A stretch of DNA of 64,000 nucleotides, from NCBI GenBank assembly GCA_045563055.1, contig JBJKUR010000007.1, forward strand, positions 62,001 through 126,000. Reading direction: 5' to 3'. The notes under the pieces were generated by a model. That model saw only the letters and a list, made by a program, of their open reading frames with translations, was not told where the DNA came from and made no database searches. The position numbers and the translations under genes are program-made. The stretch comes from Methylaequor sp045563055 (GTDB lineage: Bacteria > Pseudomonadota > Alphaproteobacteria > Methylaequorales > Methylaequoraceae). Within the stretch, counting starts at the first letter, position 1, and each line of letters starts with the position of its first letter. Shown here in pieces: positions 26,653-35,171 of this stretch.

Positions 26653-27249
26653 TTTTTTTTTAAGCATCAAGATTAACCCCTTTAGCCCATCATTGTTAAT
26701 TGTTTCACTAAACTCAGCTTTCTTTGTTGCAACTTCACTTATAGAGCCATCAATTAAGACATCAAAAATTTTCCATTCATTTTCTTTTAGATGCATAAGA
26801 TAGCTTATGAATATTTTATCTTTAATATTTATCAATAAATTAACATTTATAAGTTTATATTTCTTTCCAATATCCTTAGTATTTAAAATCTCAAACTCTA
26901 ATTTGTTTATTTTGCTAAATTTTCTTATGTAATTTGAGGCTATGTAATTCTGAAAGACCCTTATAAATCTGTCCCTTATGATTTGATCTTGTTTTTTCCA
27001 ATTTTCACCAACTATCATTCTGCCCATTTTTTGAGAGTCGTACGTTTTTTTTATTGTATCATGAATAAAATCAAAATCAGAGTCATGCGAATTACGCTCA
27101 ACTATTTTTATTAAACTTTCGTGAAGAATTATAAGGTTGGTATCCGGGTTTTCTTGACTCTGTGAATACGAAAAGAACCCCCAAAAAAAAATAACAGTTG
27201 CTAGCTTTATATAATTATTGCAAAAACAGATAGATGATATTGAACTCAC
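26641..27249 (-). CDS. hpnM: HpnM/MlaC-type toluene-tolerance family protein
   Basis: 202 residues, starting at GTG. N-terminal signal-like segment (KLATVIFFWGFFSYSQSQ), then a Ttg2/MlaC-like domain with GRMIVGENWKKQDQIIRDRFIRVFQNYIASNY and the ending EFSETINNDGLKGLI. MlaC-like proteins carry lipids across the periplasm; HpnM members occur with hopanoid genes. It diverges from hpnA with 33 bases between starts. Confidence 0.82.
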   Translation of the reverse strand: MSSISSICFCNNYIKLATVIFFWGFFSYSQSQENPDTNLIILHESLIKIVERNSHDSDFDFIHDTIKKTYDSQKMGRMIVGENWKKQDQIIRDRFIRVFQNYIASNYIRKFSKINKLEFEILNTKDIGKKYKLINVNLLINIKDKIFISYLMHLKENEWKIFDVLIDGSISEVATKKAEFSETINNDGLKGLILMLKKKLIN

Positions 27250-27282
27250 ACATTATATATACCATGAATTACTCTAAAAAAA

Positions 27283-28266
27283 ATGATTACTAGAATTCTA
27301 ATTACAGGAGCTAATGGATTTTTGGGCTCATCGATAGTAAAGCTAGCTATAAAAAAAAAATTTAAAGTCAGTGTTTTAGTTAGAGAAAATTCAGATCTAA
27401 AAAATTTAAAACAGTTTAGTTCAAAATTAAAATTTTATTATGGTGATCTGAGAAACTTTTCTTCTTTAGAGTCAGCAATTGCAAATAATGATATAATTTT
27501 TCACGTTGCTGCAGATTATCGTTTGTGGTCAAGAAACCCAAGAGAGTTATACGACTCTAATGTAAGGGGTACCGAGAATGTTTGTAAGTTAGTTAATAAA
27601 TATAAGAAGGTTCTTATATATACCTCAAGTGTTGCAACTCTAGGAATAAGTAACGAAAAAGAGTCCGATGAGAACACCCCAGTTACCTATCATGACATGA
27701 TTGGCGATTATAAAAAGTCTAAATATCTTGCAGAGAACATTGTATTAAGATTCTGCAAAAAAAAAATGAAATGTATAATTGTTAACCCATCAACTCCAAT
27801 TGGTCCGGGAGATATAAAACCAACACCCACTGGAAAGATCATCTATGACGTTTTAATTGGTAAAATGCCTGCGTATGTTGATACTGGCTTAAATTTAGTT
27901 CATGTTGAAGATGTGGCTGAAGGTCATTTTTTAGCCTTGAAATATGGTAATTTTGGAGAGAAATATATTTTAGGAGGAGAAAATTTGGACTTTAAAGATT
28001 TTATCGATTTAATAACGAAGTATGGTAAAAAAACAAAAATTAATCTGAAATTAAACCCTACATTTCTTTTACCTTTTGCTTATTTGAATGAGTTTTTGCA
28101 TAAATTTTTTATAAATACAACTCCTTCACTTACTGTTGACGGATTAAATATGTCAAAAAAGAAAATGTTTTTCTCATCCTTTAAAGCAAAAAATAAACTT
28201 CGTTATAGACCTAGATCAGTTAAAAATGCTATAAAAGAATCTGTTGAATGGTTTAATAATTATTAA
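27283..28266 (+). CDS. hpnA: HpnA, hopanoid-associated sugar epimerase/dehydrogenase
   Basis: 327 residues of the extended SDR family: ILITGANGFLGSSIVKLA is the NAD-binding loop, YTSSVATLG and YKKSKYLAENIV give the Ser and YxxxK catalytic residues, and NPSTPIGPGDIKPTPTGKII is characteristic of HpnA. It probably modifies the hopanoid side chain. First of three genes hpnA-ispH-hpnH. Confidence 0.92.
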   Translation: MITRILITGANGFLGSSIVKLAIKKKFKVSVLVRENSDLKNLKQFSSKLKFYYGDLRNFSSLESAIANNDIIFHVAADYRLWSRNPRELYDSNVRGTENVCKLVNKYKKVLIYTSSVATLGISNEKESDENTPVTYHDMIGDYKKSKYLAENIVLRFCKKKMKCIIVNPSTPIGPGDIKPTPTGKIIYDVLIGKMPAYVDTGLNLVHVEDVAEGHFLALKYGNFGEKYILGGENLDFKDFIDLITKYGKKTKINLKLNPTFLLPFAYLNEFLHKFFINTTPSLTVDGLNMSKKKMFFSSFKAKNKLRYRPRSVKNAIKESVEWFNNY

Positions 28267-28268
28267 TC

Positions 28269-29252
28269 ATGAAATTAAAAAATATGAATCCACTTAAAGA
28301 ACAACTAAAGCCGCTCAAAGTTTTTTTAGCACAACCAAGAGGATTTTGTGCTGGAGTTGAGAGGGCAATCGAAATAGTAGAAAAAGCTCTTAAAATTTAT
28401 GGCCCTCCTGTTTATGTTAGACACGAAATTGTTCACAATAAAAGAGTTGTGAATAATCTAAGTTCAAAAGGCGCAATTTTTGTTCAAGAGTTAGATGAAA
28501 TTCCAGCTGGAGCTGTAACAATTTTTAGTGCTCATGGAGTAGCGCAAAAAATTGAGGATACTGCTAAAGATAGAAAACTTCCAATCTTGGACGCCACATG
28601 CCCTTTGGTAGCAAAAGTTCATAAAGAAGGACAAAGATATTCATCTAAAGGTTACGAAGTTATTCTGATAGGACATGAAGGACATCCTGAAGTTGAAGGA
28701 ACTATGGGAAGAATTTCTGGGGATGTTTATTTGGTTTCAAATACAGATGACGTATTTAAACTTGAAGTCAAAAATCCAAACAAACTATCATACATAAGTC
28801 AGACTACACTCTCAGTGGACGACACAAGAGTAGTTATTCAGGCTTTAAAAGAGAGATTTCCATTAATTGAAGGTCCTGATGTAAAAGATATTTGCTATGC
28901 AACGCAAAACAGACAATCAGCTGTAAGAGATTTAGTAGATCATGTAAATCTCATTCTTGTGGTTGGAGCTAAAAACAGTTCAAATTCTAATAGACTCAGA
29001 GATTTAGGCGAAGAATCAGGAGTGGATACCTATTTAATTGAAACTGCCGACGATCTGGATAGAAAGTGGTTTGACAATGTAGAGTCGATAGGAATATCTT
29101 CAGGAGCATCAACCCCAGATGAGTTGGTAAAAGAAGTTATTAAAAGAATTTCTACTTTTAGAGAAATTAAGATTGAAAAAAGACCTGGAATTGAGGAGAA
29201 TATAGTTTTCAAATTACCCAAAGAATTAACAAACATTGAGGCTGTAAATTAA
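28269..29252 (+). CDS. ispH: IspH, 4-hydroxy-3-methylbut-2-enyl diphosphate reductase
   Basis: 327 residues. Three cluster cysteines are in PRGFCAGVERA, DATCPLVAKVHKEG and KDICYATQNRQ; GHEGHPEVEGTMG is also conserved. This iron-sulfur enzyme makes IPP and DMAPP in the last MEP-pathway step, feeding hopanoid synthesis. It starts two bases after hpnA; a second ATG five codons in is possible. Confidence 0.96.
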   Translation: MKLKNMNPLKEQLKPLKVFLAQPRGFCAGVERAIEIVEKALKIYGPPVYVRHEIVHNKRVVNNLSSKGAIFVQELDEIPAGAVTIFSAHGVAQKIEDTAKDRKLPILDATCPLVAKVHKEGQRYSSKGYEVILIGHEGHPEVEGTMGRISGDVYLVSNTDDVFKLEVKNPNKLSYISQTTLSVDDTRVVIQALKERFPLIEGPDVKDICYATQNRQSAVRDLVDHVNLILVVGAKNSSNSNRLRDLGEESGVDTYLIETADDLDRKWFDNVESIGISSGASTPDELVKEVIKRISTFREIKIEKRPGIEENIVFKLPKELTNIEAVN

Positions 29253-29290
29253 CCTTTACATTTTAAAAACAATAAATTAAATATTAAATT

Positions 29291-30490
29291 ATGGGGATAC
29301 CTTTAATACAACAGATAAGAGTTGGTTCTTATATACTAAAACAGAAGATTCTTGGAAGATCTAAATATCCACTTGTCTTAATGTTAGAACCACTTTTCAG
29401 ATGTAACCTTGCTTGCGCAGGTTGCGGAAAAATTGATTATCCCAAAGAAATTTTAAATCAAAGGCTCTCTACCCAGGAATGCATAGATTCCGTTGAGGAG
29501 TGTGGAGCACCTATAGTTTCTATCCCAGGCGGTGAACCTCTCATACATAAAGAAATGCCAGAAATTGTAAGAGAGTTGATTAAAAGAAAAAAATTTGTTT
29601 ATCTTTGCACAAACGCAGTTTTGATGGAAAAAAAACTTTCTGAATACAAACCAAGTCCATATTTTACATGGTCAGTTCATTTAGATGGTATGAAAGAGGA
29701 ACATGACAAAGCAGTATGTCAAGAAGGAGTCTTTGATAGATGTGTATCTGCAATAAAAAAAGCTAAATCCTTGGGCTTTAGATGTAATGTAAATTGTACT
29801 ATATTTGACGATGCTCATGAAAAAGGATTAAAAAACTTCCTAAACTATGTCACTGATGAACTTAAAGTAGATGGTATAACAATCTCACCTGGTTTTGCCT
29901 ATGAAAGAGCACCTGATCAGCAACATTTTATAAAAAGATCTAACACAAAAAATTTCTTTAGGAATGTATTTAAATCAAAAGATTTTAAAAAGTGGGACTT
30001 TAGTCATTCCGGTCTTTACCTTGACTTTCTTGCTGGAAATCAATCTTACAAATGTACGCCCTGGGGAAACCCAACAAGAAATATTTTTGGGTGGCAAAAA
30101 CCATGCTACCTTCTCGGAGAGGGCTATGTAAAATCGTTTGAAGAACTTATGAACGAAACCGAATGGGATAAATATGGCACTGGAAACTACGATAAGTGTT
30201 CAGATTGTATGGCACACTGCGGTTATGAGGCCTCTGCAGTTACTGATGTTTTTACCAACCCATTTAAGGCTGCATCTGTTGCTATCAAAGGACCAAAGAC
30301 TGAGGGAGCAATGGCTAAAGAGATTGATATAAGTAATTCAAGAGACCCAGATTTTTTTCACGACACTCATGTCAGCGATATGATGAAAAAACTACATGCT
30401 GAAAAACAGACAGATTCACATGAATCTCCTATCCCATCAGCTGGTGCCGCAATTAACCCTAAAAGCGATTTAGCAAAAAAAATAAGATAA
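29291..30490 (+). CDS. hpnH: HpnH, hopanoid radical SAM adenosyltransferase
   Basis: 399 residues. RCNLACAGCGKIDYP holds the CxxxCxxC cluster motif, followed by SIPGGEPLIHKEMPEIV; cysteines CTPWGNP, KPCYLLGEGY and CSDCMAHCGYE occur near the C-terminus. HpnH adds adenosine to diploptene, the first step toward extended (C35) hopanoids. It ends 9 bases before the end of convergent hpnG. Confidence 0.96.
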   Translation: MGIPLIQQIRVGSYILKQKILGRSKYPLVLMLEPLFRCNLACAGCGKIDYPKEILNQRLSTQECIDSVEECGAPIVSIPGGEPLIHKEMPEIVRELIKRKKFVYLCTNAVLMEKKLSEYKPSPYFTWSVHLDGMKEEHDKAVCQEGVFDRCVSAIKKAKSLGFRCNVNCTIFDDAHEKGLKNFLNYVTDELKVDGITISPGFAYERAPDQQHFIKRSNTKNFFRNVFKSKDFKKWDFSHSGLYLDFLAGNQSYKCTPWGNPTRNIFGWQKPCYLLGEGYVKSFEELMNETEWDKYGTGNYDKCSDCMAHCGYEASAVTDVFTNPFKAASVAIKGPKTEGAMAKEIDISNSRDPDFFHDTHVSDMMKKLHAEKQTDSHESPIPSAGAAINPKSDLAKKIR

Positions 30491-30499
30491 TTTTTTAGA

Positions 30500-31165
30500 T
30501 CACAACGTATTTACAAGTCCCTCAAGAACCCTTTTACTTTTCGAAAACTTTGTATTTAAACTTAAAAGTTTAAATATCCTGGCAGGATTTATAATTAACT
30601 TCATTAAAAATAGTTTTATTCTGAGATCACCTTGATCATTAATACAATCTTTAAGAAAAGAAGGTATATCAAAGGAAAGATCATCAAATATTACTTTTAA
30701 AGATATCATTGGAACATTTTCTTTTAAAAGTTCTTTTTTAATATAAAAAGCTTCCATATCTATTGCTGATACTGATTTAAATTTTTTTAAAAGTTGTAAT
30801 TTCTGTTTCTTGTCAGAAGCAATTTTTTGAACAGTAAGTAAGTTGCATTTAATAAATTTAAATTTAGAATCTAAATTTGTAAGTAAGTTCCTATGAGATT
30901 TTAAAGTTGAAAGTATTTCACTTTTTTCATTAAAAATTTTATCCACAAAAACAATATCACCATTTTTCAAATCATTAGAAATAGACCCAGCAAACCCAAA
31001 GTTTATTACAAAATCTACACCACTTTTTAAAAGGGTATTTGTTGCTTCTTTCGAAGATTCTCCATAACCATAGATGCAAAGTTTATTTTTATCTAAAACT
31101 AATTTCATTTCTCTCTTTAAACCGAAAATAAAACCTATTTTTTTGAATTTTTTTTTAAGCTCCAT
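30500..31165 (-). CDS. hpnG: HpnG, hopanoid-associated nucleosidase/phosphorylase
   Basis: 221 residues. VINFGFAGSISNDLKNGDIV and SAIDMEAFYIKKELL match the purine nucleosidase fold of HpnG, which removes adenine from adenosyl-hopane to give ribosyl-hopane. The sequence is divergent and lysine-rich, but its place beside shc and opposite hpnH supports the call. Its start overlaps the shc stop by 11 bases. Confidence 0.85.
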   Translation of the reverse strand: MELKKKFKKIGFIFGLKREMKLVLDKNKLCIYGYGESSKEATNTLLKSGVDFVINFGFAGSISNDLKNGDIVFVDKIFNEKSEILSTLKSHRNLLTNLDSKFKFIKCNLLTVQKIASDKKQKLQLLKKFKSVSAIDMEAFYIKKELLKENVPMISLKVIFDDLSFDIPSFLKDCINDQGDLRIKLFLMKLIINPARIFKLLSLNTKFSKSKRVLEGLVNTL

Positions 31166-33065
31166 AATTTGGATATATAGAATTTTTTTTTATTTGATTC
31201 TTAATTTTGGAAATTGCTAATAAGGGGAAATATTCAGCATATCCATGATATTTTAAATAAAATACTTTTGGAAAACCTACGGCTGTAAAATAATCCTCTT
31301 CAAATTTTGTTTTTTTGTTAGTTAAAAATTTAAGACCTTTTTCAACCTCAGGACTATTAATTTCGCCTGCTGCCAACAATCCCATTAAGGCCCAAGCTGT
31401 TTGAGATGGTGTGCTTCTCTTTGAAAAATTTTCATAACCTTCATAATATGATTTACCATCCTCGCCCCACCCTCCGTCTTTTCTTTGCATTTTTTTTAAA
31501 TAATTTGCTGCTTTTGCAATCACTTCTATTTTATTAGTGAATTCTACTAGATTTAACGCAGATAGAACAGACCAGGTTCCATAGATATAGTTTGTACCCC
31601 ACCTACCGTACCAGCTTCCATCTTCTTCTTGTTCAGTTAATAAATAATCAACAGCTTTTTTAATACAATCTTTATCTCTTTTGTCATCCAATTGTTTCAG
31701 AAAACTAAGACATCTTGCAGAAACATCAGATGTGGGTGGGTCAAGTAAAGCTCCATGGTCTGCAAAAGGGATGGAGTTTAAAATGTAATGTGTATTATCT
31801 ATATCAAATGCTCCCCATCCTCCATTTTTAGACTGCATGGAAACTACCCATTTTCTAGTTCTTTCTATCATAGTTTTGATTGATTTTTTTTGCTTCCCTC
31901 TATTGTACCTTTCTAAGAACATTCCAATAAGTGCAGTATCATCAACATCAGGATAATATTCGTTGTTAAATTGAAAAGCCCATCCACCAGGCAAGGCTTT
32001 CTGTCTTTTGACAGACCAATCACCTTTTATTTTGATTTCTTTTTCCATTAACCAATCAACCAGGTCATCAACCTGGATATTATTTTCTAAATTTACAAGT
32101 CCCATCCAACCTGTATCCCATACTGGAGAAACGCAAGGCTGACAATATGCAATATTTTTTTTTTCTACAACCAACTTATCTATTGCACTTCTAATTACTA
32201 CACATTCTTTTTCATATTTAGTTTTGTCTACGGCCAACAATGCTAAAAGTGAGTTTACCATGGCTGGGAAAATTCCTCCTAACCCGTCTTCTCCGTTAAG
32301 TCTTTTGATCATCCAATTTAAGACTTTTTTTTCACATTTGTATTTAAAGTTCTTTGAAATGAGAGGAAAAAAAAATCTAGCTAGATTATCTAAAAAAATG
32401 AAAAAAGATGAAAATTTTTCATCTCTTGATACAAGTTTTATTTTTTGATTGTGATTGTTGGAATCATTAAAGAGTTCAATGATTGAAATTTGATTAGGAT
32501 TAGATGCACAAGGCTTCCTATGCATAATGATAAGTAATGGAACTAAAACAGTTCTAGACCAGTATGATATTTTATAAATATTAAATGGGAAAAAGTTTGG
32601 AAATTTAATGATTTCGATTGGCATAAATGGAACAGAATCCCAAGTTATTTGACCGAAAATAGCTAAAGTAATTTTAGTGAAAACATTAGACTTTTCAATC
32701 CCTCCCATTTCCAAAATACATTTTTTTGCTTTAATTAAAATTTTTGAATTCTCTTCTAATCCCGAGAGTTTTAGAGCGTAATATGCTTTAATACTTGCAC
32801 TTAAATCAGATTCTCCGTTAAAAAATAAAGGCCATCCCCCCTCAGAATTTTGTTTGCCAATAATATAATTGATCATCTTTTCTTGTATAACAACATCAAT
32901 TCTTCCTAAATAATGCATTAATAAAATATATTCTGATGGAATTGTTGTGTCTGCCTCAAGTTCATAGACATAACAACCTTCTTTTAATTTTTTTAATTTC
33001 TGTTTTTTTAAAAGATTGTTAAAGGTCTTTAAATTAGAATTTAATATGGATTTAAGATTGTTCAT
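31155..33065 (-). CDS. shc: Squalene-hopene cyclase (HpnF)
   Basis: 636 residues, full length. Class II cyclase motif DVDDTA lies near residue 370. Repeated QW motifs are evident (GGWGAFD, DGSWYGRWGTNYIYG, DGGWGEDG, QTAWALMGL). It cyclises squalene to hopene at the inner membrane. Part of the run hpnB-hpnC-dxs-hpnD-hpnE-shc-hpnG on the minus strand. Confidence 0.97.
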   Translation of the reverse strand: MNNLKSILNSNLKTFNNLLKKQKLKKLKEGCYVYELEADTTIPSEYILLMHYLGRIDVVIQEKMINYIIGKQNSEGGWPLFFNGESDLSASIKAYYALKLSGLEENSKILIKAKKCILEMGGIEKSNVFTKITLAIFGQITWDSVPFMPIEIIKFPNFFPFNIYKISYWSRTVLVPLLIIMHRKPCASNPNQISIIELFNDSNNHNQKIKLVSRDEKFSSFFIFLDNLARFFFPLISKNFKYKCEKKVLNWMIKRLNGEDGLGGIFPAMVNSLLALLAVDKTKYEKECVVIRSAIDKLVVEKKNIAYCQPCVSPVWDTGWMGLVNLENNIQVDDLVDWLMEKEIKIKGDWSVKRQKALPGGWAFQFNNEYYPDVDDTALIGMFLERYNRGKQKKSIKTMIERTRKWVVSMQSKNGGWGAFDIDNTHYILNSIPFADHGALLDPPTSDVSARCLSFLKQLDDKRDKDCIKKAVDYLLTEQEEDGSWYGRWGTNYIYGTWSVLSALNLVEFTNKIEVIAKAANYLKKMQRKDGGWGEDGKSYYEGYENFSKRSTPSQTAWALMGLLAAGEINSPEVEKGLKFLTNKKTKFEEDYFTAVGFPKVFYLKYHGYAEYFPLLAISKIKNQIKKNSIYPNYGA

Positions 33066-33079
33066 GATTGTATTAAGTG

Positions 33080-34318
33080 CTAAGTAACTGCTTTTCGTCC
33101 CGACAAAATAGATCCTTCAATTGTACAAGGTAAGTCACTTTGTGTCCAATCACCAGAAATTCTTAAGTTATTTGGCAAGTTTTTAATTTTTTCAACAATA
33201 TCAAAATTTTTTGGTGATTGAACAACTGTTGCTTTTTTTTCTTTAACCACTTGATAATCAGGTATACCTATTTTTAAATTAAGGTATTTACATACTTCTT
33301 TCCATACAAGAGTTGCTATTTCTTCAGTGTTATAACTATTTAAGTAATTAGCATTGCTTATAGTTATAGATATATGATTTTTTTTTATAAAAATCCACTG
33401 GGTATTAGACTCAATAAATCCAATGATTGAATGTTTAAATTTCTTCTTTAAATTTCGATTTAATTTGTAATGGACATTTACAATTGAGTTATAAGAGGAT
33501 GGAAAAGTATATTGTGGTAATAGCTTTTGAAGATTTGAGGGAGGAATAGATAGCACAACAATTTCATTTTTTAAAACATCTACCACCTGATTAGTAAAAT
33601 AAAGTCTGGTTACAGCGTTATCAAGAACATCAATCTTTCTAAGCATACTTTTATATTGAACCCTACAACCATGATTGTTTAAAAAATTTATGGTAGGTTG
33701 AATCAAAGTTTTATTCCAATTTATTTTTGGCTGATATATGTAACAATACTTATCTCCTCTTAGAACTGTTTTTTTTAGAACGTTAGATAATACTTTTGCT
33801 GAGGCATAATTACTTGACGTATTCATTACACCAATAGTTAGAGGGTCCCAAAGAGTAGAAAAAATATTTGAACCTCCAATAATTTCAGAAACAGTTCTAT
33901 GTCTATTTACGAATAGAAACTTCAATATTGATAGGTAATCTATAAAACTAGAATTTGGGATGGGTTTATTTTTTCCAAGAAGCAATCTTAAAGAAGATAT
34001 CTTTGATAGATCAATTGACCAATGTGAATTATTATTAAGATTAAAAAAATTTAAATTTGGAGGCAAGGTTTTAATCGTATCAGTTGATTTTATGATTTTA
34101 CAAAGCTCGTAGAAATTTTCATTGGCAGTAAAAACAAGATGGTTTCCATTATCAATTTCTTGATTCAATCTTTTTTCATAAAAAGATCTACATCTTCCAC
34201 CTGGAAAATTTGAAGATTCGAACAAGTAAACTTTATAATTTTTTTTTAAGCTGTGTACCGCTGCTGACAAACCAGCAAGACCTGCTCCTATTATGTATAC
34301 CTTTTTTGAGATTTTAAT
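33080..34318 (-). CDS. hpnE: HpnE, squalene-forming FAD-dependent desaturase, apparent ATT start
   Basis: About 412 residues. The FAD-binding segment KVYIIGAGLAGLSAAVHSL is intact only if reading begins upstream of TTG 34270, and the C-terminal SGDWTQSDLPCTIEGSILSGR matches the family. HpnE acts after HpnC and HpnD to reduce hydroxysqualene to squalene. In frame, the only sensible start is ATT 34318, which overlaps the hpnD stop (ATTAA). No ATG, GTG or TTG is available without an indel or substitution. Confidence 0.88.
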   Translation of the reverse strand: MKISKKVYIIGAGLAGLSAAVHSLKKNYKVYLFESSNFPGGRCRSFYEKRLNQEIDNGNHLVFTANENFYELCKIIKSTDTIKTLPPNLNFFNLNNNSHWSIDLSKISSLRLLLGKNKPIPNSSFIDYLSILKFLFVNRHRTVSEIIGGSNIFSTLWDPLTIGVMNTSSNYASAKVLSNVLKKTVLRGDKYCYIYQPKINWNKTLIQPTINFLNNHGCRVQYKSMLRKIDVLDNAVTRLYFTNQVVDVLKNEIVVLSIPPSNLQKLLPQYTFPSSYNSIVNVHYKLNRNLKKKFKHSIIGFIESNTQWIFIKKNHISITISNANYLNSYNTEEIATLVWKEVCKYLNLKIGIPDYQVVKEKKATVVQSPKNFDIVEKIKNLPNNLRISGDWTQSDLPCTIEGSILSGRKAVT

Positions 34319-35150
34319 ACCTTATAAAGAATAGAATTAAAATTATAAACTTTTCCAAAGAAGTTAACCTAACCTTTTGTTTGAAGTTGATTTCTCTTTT
34401 AAACATCTTTGAATGAATGCCTATATAAAAGTTTTTCATAATTTCTGAGGCAATTATTTTTTTTTTACAAATTCTTTCTGACTCACTCAGGGCCTTTTCA
34501 TAATAATTTTTTGCTTCACTTAAAATATCTTGAAAAATATTCTGGAGTTTAGGGTCATCAATCATGGTTTTCATATCCTGGTTTACCCCAAATTTTTTGA
34601 AATAGTTTGATGATATATAACATCTACCATTTTTATAATCTTCATAGAAATCCCTTGTTATATTTGTTAGTTGGAAAGCTCTTCCCAGATATAAGGCGTA
34701 TTTTTTTTCTCTATTTGATAGGCCGAAAACTTTTATGGATAAATTACCAACTGCAACTGCTACTCTATCACAATAAAGTTCTAGCTTAGATTTTGTTGGG
34801 AATTGGATATCCTTCTCAGCGTCCATCAGCATTCCGTCAATGATTGAGTTAAAATCTGTTAACTCCAGCCTGAAATTTTTAATAGAATTTTTTAATTCCT
34901 TTTCGATACTGGAGTCGAGTTTTTTATTTTTAAAGAGATTTTTAATTTTTTTCTTCCATTCTCTCAACTTTTTTTTTTTCTCCTCTTTATTTTCTATTCC
35001 ATCAGCTATGTCATCTACAATTCTACAAAAAGCGTAAATGGAAAACATAGCTCTTTTTTTTTCTTTATTTAAAACATTCATCCCCCAGTAAAATGAGGTT
35101 CCAGATTTTTTTACGATATTTCTAATTGCGATTTGATCATCGTCTGACAT
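34314..35150 (-). CDS. hpnD: HpnD, presqualene diphosphate synthase
   Basis: 278 residues of the trans-prenyl head-to-head synthase family, with aspartate-rich motifs FCRIVDDIADG and NITRDFYEDYKNGRCYI. It condenses two farnesyl diphosphates to presqualene diphosphate. It lies between dxs and hpnE and overlaps the latter. Confidence 0.93.
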   Translation of the reverse strand: MSDDDQIAIRNIVKKSGTSFYWGMNVLNKEKKRAMFSIYAFCRIVDDIADGIENKEEKKKKLREWKKKIKNLFKNKKLDSSIEKELKNSIKNFRLELTDFNSIIDGMLMDAEKDIQFPTKSKLELYCDRVAVAVGNLSIKVFGLSNREKKYALYLGRAFQLTNITRDFYEDYKNGRCYISSNYFKKFGVNQDMKTMIDDPKLQNIFQDILSEAKNYYEKALSESERICKKKIIASEIMKNFYIGIHSKMFKREINFKQKVRLTSLEKFIILILFFIRY

Positions 35151-35171
35151 ATTTAAATTTTTAACTTAAAT

